Shown here piece after piece: positions 1-6,383 of a stretch of DNA of 13,380 bases. The first letter of the stretch is position 1. The number at the start of each line of letters is the position of its first letter. The position numbers were made by a program, and so were the translations under genes. Origin of the DNA: DAOUTY01 sp964453665 (GTDB lineage: Bacteria > Chloroflexota > Dehalococcoidia > SZUA-161); assembly GCA_964453665.1 (NCBI GenBank), contig CAYVQT010000076.1, positions 1 to 13,380 on the forward strand. The letters are read 5' to 3'. The notes beneath the pieces are model-generated. The model did no database searches, was not told the origin of the DNA, and saw nothing but the letters and a program-made list of their open reading frames with translations.

Positions 1-969
1 CCTTATTCTGTAGCTATTGTTACGGATGGGACTGCTGTCCTTGGTCTGGGTAACATCGGCCCGGTAGCGGGAATGCCCGTTATGGAAGGAAAGGCTGCCC
101 TACTCCAGCACCTGGTAGGTATTAGCGGTATACCTGTCCTGTTGAATACTACCGACACGGACGAAATTGTGGAAACAGTGGAACATATTGCTCCTACATT
201 TGGCGGCATTCAGCTAGAAGATATAGCATCGCCCCGATGTTTTTCGATCGAGGAAAGGCTCCAAAAGGAATTGGACATTCCCGTAATGCACGACGACCAG
301 CACGGGACTGCTGTGGTCACTCTGGCAGCTTTAATCAATGCTTGCAAGCTAGCCAAAGTAACACTCCACGAGGCGAAGATCGGGCTTATTGGCCTAGGGG
401 CTGCCGGACTGTCCATTGGAAAGATACTCTATCAATACACAGGGAACCCAACCCTGGGCACGGCAAGAACCGAAGCCAGCATAAGGCGGCACACAGAACA
501 GGGAGGCCTTGCCTCCTCTATGGAAAAGATCATGGAAACAGCCGATATTGTAGTCGCCACCACCGGGGTAAAAGGACTTATCAGCCCGGGCATGGTTAGA
601 AAAGGGCAGATTATCTTCGCCCTCTCGAATCCCTATCCGGAAATCTCACCGGAGCGTGCCATAGCATCAGGCGCTATCCTCGCCACAGATGGCAGAGCAG
701 TCAATAATTTAATAGGCTATCCGGGGATCTGGCGGGGAACACTGGACGCTAAGGCCGCTAAAATAAATTACGAGATGTATAAGTACGCAGCTCTAGCCAT
801 TGCCGATGCTACACCAGAAGGAGAACTCGTACCAAGTCCTATTGACCCTGTCGTACATCTGGCAGTCGCTCATAACGTAGCCAGGGCGGCTGTGGAATCA
901 GGTATTGCCCAGCAACAACTGGACGATGACTATTTCGAAAACACCGACGTCAGAGAGCCCCCATGTTAA
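1..969 (+). CDS. Malic enzyme (malate dehydrogenase, decarboxylating), 5'-truncated by the window edge
   Basis: Oxidative decarboxylation of malate to pyruvate with NAD(P), in the cytoplasm. The open frame runs from base 1 without a start, so the N-terminal part of the enzyme lies outside the window; 322 codons are visible. The first residues contain VTDGTAVLGLGNIGP, the start of the family's conserved core. GGIQLEDI and, further on, IPVMHDDQHGTAVV are the family's metal/substrate-binding blocks. The C-terminal Rossmann domain has IGLIGLGAAGLSIGK (GxGxxG type), then ATTGVKGLISPGMV and FALSNPYPEI, which match the bacterial malic enzyme pattern. The end (DPVVHLAVAHNVARAAVESGIA) is the usual C-terminal helix. 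Cofactor preference cannot be read from the sequence. No downstream gene follows closely on the same strand, so this looks like the end of its transcription unit. The family assignment is firm; the exact subtype is not. Confidence 0.95.
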   Translation, partial: PYSVAIVTDGTAVLGLGNIGPVAGMPVMEGKAALLQHLVGISGIPVLLNTTDTDEIVETVEHIAPTFGGIQLEDIASPRCFSIEERLQKELDIPVMHDDQHGTAVVTLAALINACKLAKVTLHEAKIGLIGLGAAGLSIGKILYQYTGNPTLGTARTEASIRRHTEQGGLASSMEKIMETADIVVATTGVKGLISPGMVRKGQIIFALSNPYPEISPERAIASGAILATDGRAVNNLIGYPGIWRGTLDAKAAKINYEMYKYAALAIADATPEGELVPSPIDPVVHLAVAHNVARAAVESGIAQQQLDDDYFENTDVREPPC

Positions 970-1265
970 TAGAGGCCACTGCACGATTTTGTTCACCGGT
1001 ATAATTATGGACTGGCATTTACATCATCGGGGCTTAACCCCCGAACTACCATTATTGCTCCACCAACCGTCGCCGTAATCCCTTCACCCGCAGCTGATGT
1101 TACCTCTGCCTCCTGCGCCGTAACCTTCGATACGTGAGCCGTAATGACCTGTGCCAAGACAGCAATAATCGTTAGACACCTTTCTTCCTTGCACACACAG
1201 TACTATTTTCCTACCTGAAGCCAACGAAAGAACTATTGCGTATCTGAAGAAAGCTATGCTAATGT
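970..1265. other. Gene-poor intergenic stretch with one stable hairpin
   Basis: No convincing gene was found here. A 63-codon minus-strand open frame (1005-1196) reads as low-complexity Val/Thr/Ala sequence and has no ribosome binding site that I can see. A hairpin lies at 1027-1044: TCGGGG, 6-base loop, CCCCGA. It sits about 60 bases after the malic enzyme stop. It is not followed by a T-run, so if it ends transcription it would not be a classical intrinsic terminator. GCCGTAA occurs three times between about 1070 and 1146, with no evident meaning. Confidence 0.4.
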
Positions 1266-1294
1266 TTGAAATAGTTAGTCGTATCCTGTCATAT
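1266..1294 (+). promoter_or_regulatory. Candidate sigma70-type promoter of the HTH gene
   Basis: TTGAAA at 1266-1271 and TCATAT at 1289-1294 are separated by 17 bases, giving a plausible -35/-10 pair about 70 bases before the HTH gene start. The -10 is a poor match, so this is tentative. The left arm of the inverted repeat lies inside the spacer and the right arm lies just past the expected start point, an arrangement that would suit repression. Confidence 0.3.
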
Positions 1295-1324
1295 GTATGC
1301 GTGAGTTCATAAAGCAGGATACGA
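1279..1324. repeat. Perfect 10-bp inverted repeat upstream of the HTH gene (candidate operator)
   Basis: TCGTATCCTG at 1279-1288 is the exact reverse complement of CAGGATACGA at 1315-1324, with a 26-base spacer. The centre-to-centre distance of the arms is 36 bp. No T-run follows, so a terminator is unlikely. The position, about 40 bases before the start codon of a small DNA-binding protein, suggests an autoregulatory operator. An RNA stem in the leader is the alternative. The repeat is seen directly; the role is inferred. Confidence 0.5.
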
Positions 1325-1365
1325 TTTAACAGCCGGTAGTGATGTCAACATATAAGGAGGGAGCC

Positions 1366-1599
1366 ATGAAGCATGCAACGGATAATAACCAGCTCGACAG
1401 GATGCTGACCGTGAGGCAGGTAGCTGATTTCTTGCAGGTCAGCATATGCAGCGTTAGGCGCTGGAGCGACAAAGGGACATTGAGATTCTACCGTGTGGGC
1501 TCTCGAGGGGACCGCAGATACCAGCGCGAGGATGTCCTTCAATTCCTGGACGAATCCAGCCGCTACTTTGTGCCTGATCGCACAACTGCGAAGGTTTAA
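1366..1599 (+). CDS. Small helix-turn-helix DNA-binding protein, BldC/excisionase (MerR-like) family
   Basis: A 77-residue protein that is almost entirely one winged-helix domain of the MerR/excisionase type. LTVRQVADFLQVSICSVRRW forms the helix-turn-helix, with the recognition helix around SICSVRRWSD. RVGSRGDRRYQREDVLQFL is the wing and following helix, in place of the GHRRY motif common in MerR and BldC proteins. There is no effector domain and no coiled coil. The start chosen is ATG 1366, because AAGGAGGG at 1354-1361 lies 4 bases upstream of it; the in-frame GTG/ATG at 1339/1342 precede that site and would translate through it. The gene stands alone. No integrase or phage gene is in view, so a regulatory role is more likely than excision. 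DNA targets are unknown; the inverted repeat just upstream is the obvious candidate. Confidence 0.85.
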   Translation: MKHATDNNQLDRMLTVRQVADFLQVSICSVRRWSDKGTLRFYRVGSRGDRRYQREDVLQFLDESSRYFVPDRTTAKV

Positions 1600-1819
1600 T
1601 TTCGCCCTGGTATAAACATCTCCTCTCTTGAGTAACATTAAGGCATACCGATAAGGAATGCCAGTGCACATACTTGGTATATTAAACGTTCCCAAGCCAG
1701 CTATTGATGAGCTCCCATGCTCGACAAACATTCTCTACTGACTTGCCAGGTGACCAACTTACAACACATATATACAGGCTATCCCCAATAGCACTACAGC
1801 CCACTTCAATGTGACAAAG
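1600..1819. other. Intergenic stretch without a recognisable gene
   Basis: No open frame with coding character was found. A weak GGCAT/ATGCC inverted repeat sits at 1642-1646 and 1658-1662, without a T-run. Otherwise I see nothing between the HTH gene stop and the repeat-type promoter that begins at 1820. Confidence 0.4.
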
Positions 1820-1897
1820 TTGTAATACAATTGTAAGCTCTTTGTTATTTCTGCTTAATATAGACTTAACCGGTTTGTTATCCCATGTTCGTATAAT
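1820..1897 (+). promoter_or_regulatory. Pho-box-like promoter A: six 7-mers with 11-bp period plus -10 box, upstream of the DUF1616 gene
   Basis: 7-mers start at 1820 (TTGTAAT), 1831 (TTGTAAG), 1842 (TTGTTAT), 1853 (GCTTAAT), 1864 (ACTTAAC) and 1875 (TTGTTAT), each exactly 11 bases apart. A perfect TATAAT follows at 1892-1897, 17 bases from the start of the last 7-mer. No ordinary -35 hexamer is present at the standard distance, so the last repeat occupies that place. Direct 7-mers with 4-bp spacers ending about 10 bp before the -10 are the known layout for PhoB and other OmpR-family regulators. Transcription would start near 1904, giving a leader of about 120 bases. Confidence 0.75.
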
Positions 1898-2023
1898 TTC
1901 ATATCATCAAACGCGATTATATCAATGCCTTATAAACATCAATATACATCTGGCAACGCAGAATCAACGTGGTAGATATAGACAGTGTCAACTGCTGGCA
2001 TCCTTTACTACTGATATAAAAGC

Positions 2024-2860
2024 ATGCTGGACCTTATAATAATAATCGCCTTATCCCTTCTAGTAGTGCCCTTGGCTCTACTGGCAAGCGGACCACTGCG
2101 TATTGCTCTGGGCGTGCTATTTGTCCTATTTTTCCCAGGCTATACACTAATCGCAGCCCTGTTCCCACGAAGAGATACTCTCGACTCAGTAGAGCGTCTG
2201 GCTCTAAGTGTCGGCCTGAGCATCGCTATAGTCCCCCTCGTAGGGCTGGTGCTGAATTACACCCCCTGGGGTATTCGCCTCGAGCCCATAGTGCTCTCCC
2301 TGCTGGGTTTTATACTGGTCATGAGCGCAGTGGCCCTGTGGCGCAGAAGGAACTTGCCGCCAGAGGAGCGCTTCGAAGTCAATCTCAAAGGCAACTTCTC
2401 GCAGATCACTCTCGGGTGGGGGAACGAGAGGTCTTGGGACAAGTTACTTTCTGTTCTTCTAGTGGTGGCCATCGTCGGAGCTATAGGCACGATAGTATAT
2501 GTCATTCAGTCCCCAAAAGTTGGTGAAACATTTACCGAGTTCTACATCCTGGGACTGGAGGGTAAGGCAGAGGGCTACCCAAACGAGGTCACACTGGGAA
2601 ACGAAGGTGAGGTAATCGTGGGAATAGTGAACCGCGAGCACGAGCCTGCATCCTATAGCGTGGTGATAGCTGTCAACGAAGACTCCCTCACAGAGGTTGG
2701 CCCTATTTACCTGGATCACGAAGCGAAGTGGGAACAGGAAATCAGCTTCACTCCGGTCATGGCTGGGGCAGATCAAAAGGTGGAGTTCCTACTCTACAAG
2801 GAGAATGACGCCGAGCCTTATCACAGGCTTCATCTCTGGGTAGATGTTAACGGGACATAA
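2024..2860 (+). CDS. DUF1616 family integral membrane protein
   Basis: A 278-residue membrane protein. Four hydrophobic segments occupy roughly residues 3-22, 25-47, 57-80 and 85-107, followed by a charged cytoplasmic-type stretch (WRRRNLPPEERF) and a fifth segment near 143-165. VLFFPGYTLIAALFPRRD followed by ERLALSVGLSIA is the signature of DUF1616, a family of unknown function known mainly from archaea and some bacteria. The C-terminal 110 residues (FYILGLEGKAEGYPNEVTLG and following) look like a beta-rich, Ig/CARDB-like domain that would face outside. ATG 2024 is the only start after an in-frame stop at 2012; no Shine-Dalgarno sequence is visible, which is odd for a gene with a leader of about 120 bases. 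It appears to be a single-gene unit under promoter A. Confidence 0.88.
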   Translation: MLDLIIIIALSLLVVPLALLASGPLRIALGVLFVLFFPGYTLIAALFPRRDTLDSVERLALSVGLSIAIVPLVGLVLNYTPWGIRLEPIVLSLLGFILVMSAVALWRRRNLPPEERFEVNLKGNFSQITLGWGNERSWDKLLSVLLVVAIVGAIGTIVYVIQSPKVGETFTEFYILGLEGKAEGYPNEVTLGNEGEVIVGIVNREHEPASYSVVIAVNEDSLTEVGPIYLDHEAKWEQEISFTPVMAGADQKVEFLLYKENDAEPYHRLHLWVDVNGT

Positions 2861-3051
2861 TACGCAAGCAGTTGATCGGGTTACGATTTGCCCATTGTAC
2901 CAGCAGGGATCAGATAAGAATTCTTCCTGAGAATGGAGGGGTGACGGTTTGAATGGCTGTGTGGTATTTACAGAATCAAGCGAACATGTGATACAGGCAT
3001 GACGTGGAAGACTATAAGCACACGAATCCATATTGTTCATTCCGACCTGAA
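2861..3051. other. Intergenic stretch, no gene recognised
   Basis: No coding frame was supported between the DUF1616 stop and promoter B. Only short, weak inverted repeats are present, such as ATTCT/AGAAT around 2921-2935. I see no clear intrinsic terminator. Confidence 0.35.
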
Positions 3052-3118
3052 TTGTTATCTATTTGTAAGATGATAGTAATTTCCTATTAATCAGTTTGTA
3101 ATCCTGTGTTTATACAAT
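3052..3118 (+). promoter_or_regulatory. Pho-box-like promoter B: five 7-mers with 11-bp period plus -10 box, upstream of the six-gene operon
   Basis: 7-mers start at 3052 (TTGTTAT), 3063 (TTGTAAG), 3074 (TAGTAAT), 3085 (TATTAAT) and 3096 (TTGTAAT), all exactly 11 bases apart. TACAAT at 3113-3118 begins 17 bases after the start of the last repeat, the same distance as in promoter A. The sequence just after the -10 (TTGCAT) is shared with promoter C. Transcription would start near 3125, about 110-140 bases before the first gene of the operon. Confidence 0.75.
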
Positions 3119-3220
3119 TGCATATACCCACAGGATTCGTGCGGGGAGTATCAGCATGCCTTTCACCGATACGAGCTAAAGGAACAAAGCAGTCAGACGG
3201 CATGTCACAAATCATATGTT

Positions 3221-3227
3221 AAAGGAG
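3221..3227 (+). promoter_or_regulatory. Ribosome binding site AAAGGAG pointing at an ACG codon
   Basis: AAAGGAG at 3221-3227 is a strong Shine-Dalgarno sequence. Six bases after it, in the frame of the first operon gene, is ACG at 3234, not ATG, GTG or TTG. The next standard start in frame is TTG at 3267, 39 bases after the site and too far for normal initiation from it. Confidence 0.6.
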
Positions 3228-3266
3228 TGAACCACGAGAAATCCTTATATTTGGCTGGGGCTTGGC

Positions 3267-3968
3267 TTGACTATGTTCGGCGCTATGATATCGCCGGTGT
3301 TCTATTTCATTGTGAAGTCGGCTCCTCTTTCGGCCCTGGGAATATCCTTCCTGATGCTCGGGCTTACCTGCATTGCCCTGGCCAATACCAGGCCTCCTAT
3401 CTCTCCGGAGGCCAGCCAGATGATGCTGCAAACCGGAATCGAAAACATCGCCGCTTTATTGGAAGAGTTGGGCCTAAGAGGAAAGGCTATCTACCTACCC
3501 CCCTCTTTAAGGAATGGCCGCGCCCAAGCACTGATCCCGCTGCGTCATGACCAGAACCCAGTTCAGATAACTAATAGGATTCAGGGCCGGCTTATAGTCA
3601 GGTATGGCCACGACCCCGAGGCCCTCGGTATCGCCGTCACCACTCCGGGTTCAATTTGTTTAGACGGGCTGGAAATCCAGCCCGGTCCCACCTCAGCCGA
3701 GCTTGCGTCTGCCATGAATCACGTACTGGTAGGAATGTTGGACATCGCCAGTTCTCTTACAGTAAACACCAACAATAGTAGAGTGAACATTGAAGTCTCA
3801 AATCCCAAGCTTAGTTACCAGAATATATGGTTCTACCGCTCGATGGGTAGCCCTCTGGCCTCAATAGCGGCTACCATCACCAGCGAAGCCCTGGATAAAC
3901 CCATAACAGTTACCAGAGAAGAGCATCGTGGAAATAAAAATATGATTGAACTAGAGGTACTGTCTTGA
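3267..3968 (+). CDS. Membrane-anchored protein of unknown function, first gene of the MoxR operon
   Basis: I do not recognise a named family. The frame is open from just after a stop at 3228. Residues encoded upstream of the TTG used here (RNPYIWLGLGL) continue the first membrane helix, so translation probably begins at ACG 3234 or this copy has lost an ATG there. Two hydrophobic segments follow (GAMISPVFYFIV and LGISFLMLGLTCIALA). A soluble domain of about 185 residues comes next, with DNPQ-like turns, a GHDPEALGIAVTTPGS stretch and YQNIWFYRSMGSPLASIAA. The fold cannot be read by eye; N-terminal anchoring with the domain on the cytoplasmic side is likely but not proven. Its stop overlaps the TTG start of the next gene by 4 bases, which suggests translational coupling. 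It is the promoter-proximal gene of the operon and probably partners the MoxR/DUF58 system. Confidence 0.7.
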   Translation: MTMFGAMISPVFYFIVKSAPLSALGISFLMLGLTCIALANTRPPISPEASQMMLQTGIENIAALLEELGLRGKAIYLPPSLRNGRAQALIPLRHDQNPVQITNRIQGRLIVRYGHDPEALGIAVTTPGSICLDGLEIQPGPTSAELASAMNHVLVGMLDIASSLTVNTNNSRVNIEVSNPKLSYQNIWFYRSMGSPLASIAATITSEALDKPITVTREEHRGNKNMIELEVLS

Positions 3969-4222
3969 GGATATATAACAGATACATACTGACGCTGGCC
4001 TTACTCTTTACTGTCATTAACGTAACCATGATCGCTTCAGGACAGACCAGCCTTGATACCTATTTCGCGGTGCTTGTTATAGCTTCACTGGTGGTGACTT
4101 TGCTCTATGTTTATTTAAGCAACAGGGCCAGAAAGGCGCTTAACGCTATCGCTCTTTCCTTCTTCGTCGGATTCCTGGCCGTCGTGGCGCTCAAGGTAAT
4201 TGATATTCTCTATCGAGCATAA
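3965..4222 (+). CDS. Small integral membrane protein (85 residues), unknown function
   Basis: This 85-residue protein is almost entirely hydrophobic, with three predicted membrane segments: ILTLALLFTVINVTMIAS, YFAVLVIASLVVTLLYVYL and LSFFVGFLAVVALKVIDIL. Positive residues (SNRARKA) lie between the second and third. The start is TTG 3965, whose TTGA overlaps the TGA of the preceding gene; the same overlap style recurs at the MoxR gene. The next gene starts 9 bases after the stop. The family is not recognised. Its position in the operon suggests it is a membrane subunit of the same assembly, but that is inference. Confidence 0.7.
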   Translation: MRIYNRYILTLALLFTVINVTMIASGQTSLDTYFAVLVIASLVVTLLYVYLSNRARKALNAIALSFFVGFLAVVALKVIDILYRA

Positions 4223-4231
4223 GGTATCCAA

Positions 4232-4918
4232 ATGTATCACAAGAAATCGCTTGCCACGCTTGCTCTGGTACTGCTTTCTCTGCTAGTGCTGCCAGGCGGC
4301 GTTATAATGGCCGGTAATGGCGAACCGGTGCCCCACGAGGACCCCGACATCGCTGAGGTGCACTATGATGAAATCGCCATTTTAGACTACTACTCCCAGC
4401 TAATAGACACTGCTCTAGCCAGGACACCTACCAACACAGAAGTACTGCGAGAAAAGACCCTGTTCGCGAACATCCCTGAATCCCTCGGGCTGTATCTCGC
4501 GAAATTCGGAAATGCCACCGTTAGAATCTCCTGGCTCATCGTAGAGATAGAAGCTGATATAGATACGATTAATGCTCTTGCCAGGCAGTTCCGTCTGGAA
4601 GAGATGGAAGAGCAGCGTCTCCAAACACAGGACAAGCTGAACGGAGCCTATGAGCAATTATCTATAATAGAGAAGTCCTCTGCCACTTCCGCACAGATAC
4701 TGGGTATCCCATATTCTCCAGGTGACAGCCCGCTAGGTATGGCCTACAAAGAATTGGAAGGAAAGATCGCCTTGCTCCGCAGTCTATTAGACCTTTTTCA
4801 AGCCCTGCTGGAAACCCTACCCGAGGATTCCCTCCAGGAACTGCTGCAGGACATCCCCGAGGGTTCCCTCCAGGAACTGCTGCAGGACATCCCCGAGGGT
4901 TCCCTCCAGGAACTGCTG
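4232..4918 (+). CDS. Secreted repeat-containing protein, N-terminal part (same gene as 5019-6383, split by the assembly gap)
   Basis: 229 codons from ATG 4232 to the edge of the N run. The N-terminus is a typical signal peptide: MYHKK, then a hydrophobic core LATLALVLLSLLVLP, ending near VIMAG. The mature part is largely helical and charged, with a likely coiled coil over about residues 105-150 (IVEIEADIDTINALARQF and following) and a second helical stretch around 172-200. It ends in 12-residue repeats of the form EGSLQELLQDIP, the first beginning E-D. After the Ns the frame reopens as a beta-sandwich protein without its own start or signal peptide, so both parts are almost certainly one gene. 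The printed frames differ only because 100 Ns are not a multiple of 3. The product appears to be an exported stalk or scaffold protein. It starts 9 bases after the preceding gene. Confidence 0.78.
4823..4918 (+). repeat. 36-bp in-frame tandem repeat encoding 12-residue units
   Basis: Units start at GAG 4823, 4859 and 4895; the third is cut off by the N run after 24 bases. Apart from GAT versus GGT in the second codon of the first copy, the copies are identical at the DNA level. Each unit encodes E-(D/G)-S-L-Q-E-L-L-Q-D-I-P, a short amphipathic helix broken by proline. The perfect DNA identity implies recent expansion and explains why the assembler could not close this place. Confidence 0.92.
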
Positions 4919-5018
4919 NNNNNNNNNNNNNNNNNNNNNNNNNNNNNNNNNNNNNNNNNNNNNNNNNNNNNNNNNNNNNNNNNNNNNNNNNNNNNNNNNN
5001 NNNNNNNNNNNNNNNNNN
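4919..5018. other. Assembly gap of exactly 100 Ns inside the tandem repeat
   Basis: The run is exactly 100 Ns, a conventional placeholder, so true length is unknown. The left edge falls inside a 36-bp repeat unit at a codon boundary and the right edge begins non-repeat sequence in frame. If the gene is intact, the real missing length is a multiple of 3. Confidence 0.9.
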
Positions 5019-6383
5019 CAAACGCTTCTGCGCCCCACGGAGCTAACCCTGGCGGTAGAACCGACGGCTGTATTTGTTGGAGACTGGATTAGTTTTAAGG
5101 GCAACCTGACTTCCGGAGGCATTGCCCTGCCCAACCGCGAGGTGCTGCTGCTGCTCGACGGTGTTCCCTATTTCAACAGCCAGACCGGCCAGGACGGTTC
5201 ATATCAAGGCCAGTTGCAAATACCATATAACTACAACCCCTGCCTGACCCTGCAAGCCCTGTATTACCCGCAGGACAGCGATATCGGTATCTACCTTGCA
5301 TCCAAGAGTTCAGCCGTCGAGATTCAGGCGCTTTTTTACATGGCTGGGCTGCGTCTGGAAATCAGAGGCAAGTCCTACCCGGGATTGGACTGTTCCTTGT
5401 TTGGTTACTTCGACTATGGTGACCAGCCAATCCCGGCTGCCAGAGTTATTCAGATATATCTTGATAGAAGGCTCATATCCCAAGTCAGCGTTAAGGACAG
5501 TTTTGAACTCGATATACCGCTAGAGCCCGAAACCGCTTTAGGGCAACACAGGCTTCTGGTGATAGCCCCGTCCCAGAAGAGGTATGCTCCAGTCGCCTCT
5601 GAAACCACCCTGGATGTGGTCAAGGCGGTAACCACAATCGAAGTCAGCCCACCCCGATTAGCATTCATGCCCTTCTCATTGAATCTGGAGGGCTATATTT
5701 ACTCGGATTTTGGCCCCGTAAAGGATGCTATTGTGGAAGCAAGCTTTGGCACCCACATTGCACAGGCAACAACGTCTCAGGATGGCACTTTTAATGTCAA
5801 GCTGGCAACTGGTATGAACCTCAGCTTGATTGGCACTCGGGACATCAGTCTTAAAATAAATCCCACAGAACCATGGAACTCGACGGCCGATTCATCCTGG
5901 AGCCTGGTACTCGTAAACCCGATTCTTATCTTTTTAATTGCAGCAGCGCTGGCTATCATTATAGTTACTTTAGCTAAGAGGCTCAGGGTTAGGTCTACCA
6001 TAACTGTCACCGGGGCTGCTGTGCCGGTCGTAGTAACTCCGGCTACGGCCTCAACCGAACAATCACGCACAGGAATTACGTCACTATCTATCCATCGAAG
6101 AGAAGTAAAAGACCTCAGGCAGCTTACTTTCAATCTTTATCGCAGGCTCCTGAGATTGATACAGGACTTCACCAATATAACAATGAAACCTCACCTTACT
6201 CTCAGGGAATTTACGACCCAATGTGCACCCATAATCGGGCCCGCCCACAGGTACCTGGACCAGTTTACCCACATCATCGAGAGACTCTTATATTCGAAAC
6301 ATCCTCCGGAACCGGCAGACCTGGAGAAAGGCCAAGAACTTACCAGATACATGGAGGAATCGCTGAAACATGACCATGCGTAG
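5019..6383 (+). CDS. C-terminal part of the repeat protein: beta-sandwich domains, one membrane helix, DUF4129-like tail
   Basis: 454 codons, open straight from the gap with no start, beginning QTLLRPTELTLAVEPTAVFV. Three beta-rich modules can be seen by eye: about residues 8-85 (a carboxypeptidase-regulatory-like pattern with TGQDGSYQGQL), 105-205 and 207-295 (again TSQDGTFNVKL). A membrane helix follows near 300-322 (PILIFLIAAALAIIIVTLAK) and then a basic stop-transfer sequence. The last 115 residues would be cytoplasmic; LYRRLLRLIQDFTNITMKPH, TLREF and a conserved-looking helix resemble DUF4129, which usually sits at the end of transglutaminase-like proteins in MoxR/DUF58 operons. The DUF4129 call is by pattern only. 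The stop lies 14 bases inside the next gene. Methionine 5142 is internal, not a start. Confidence 0.8.
   Translation, partial: QTLLRPTELTLAVEPTAVFVGDWISFKGNLTSGGIALPNREVLLLLDGVPYFNSQTGQDGSYQGQLQIPYNYNPCLTLQALYYPQDSDIGIYLASKSSAVEIQALFYMAGLRLEIRGKSYPGLDCSLFGYFDYGDQPIPAARVIQIYLDRRLISQVSVKDSFELDIPLEPETALGQHRLLVIAPSQKRYAPVASETTLDVVKAVTTIEVSPPRLAFMPFSLNLEGYIYSDFGPVKDAIVEASFGTHIAQATTSQDGTFNVKLATGMNLSLIGTRDISLKINPTEPWNSTADSSWSLVLVNPILIFLIAAALAIIIVTLAKRLRVRSTITVTGAAVPVVVTPATASTEQSRTGITSLSIHRREVKDLRQLTFNLYRRLLRLIQDFTNITMKPHLTLREFTTQCAPIIGPAHRYLDQFTHIIERLLYSKHPPEPADLEKGQELTRYMEESLKHDHA

Noticed and set aside
1005..1196. Minus-strand open frame of 63 codons, Val/Thr/Ala-rich
   Set aside because: No ribosome binding site, low-complexity product, and both strands read alike; it covers a hairpin and small GCCGTAA repeats. 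Not supported as a gene.
1366..1599. HTH protein as an excisionase of a mobile element
   Set aside because: No integrase, attachment-site duplication or tRNA was found in the window; the domain is equally common in stand-alone regulators.
1820..1897. Reading the phased repeats as a CRISPR array or iterons
   Set aside because: Units are 7 bases with 4-base spacers, always abut a -10 box, and occur before three unrelated genes; no cas or replication gene is near.
1842..2039. Plus-strand open frame of 65 codons before the DUF1616 gene
   Set aside because: It starts inside the repeat array, upstream of the -10 box, so it could not be translated from promoter A, and its product has no recognisable character.
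3227..3550. Open frame starting GTG 3227 right at the AAAGGAG site
   Set aside because: The ribosome binding site overlaps the start codon, and the product is a basic, disordered shadow of the hydrophobic protein encoded in the neighbouring frame.
4823..4918. Tandem repeat as a CRISPR array
   Set aside because: The 36-bp units abut directly without spacers and keep the reading frame.
5142..6383. Treating ATG 5142 as the start of a separate gene
   Set aside because: The frame is open back to the gap with a good beta-domain pattern and no ribosome binding site or signal peptide at 5142; it is an internal methionine or leucine-region codon.
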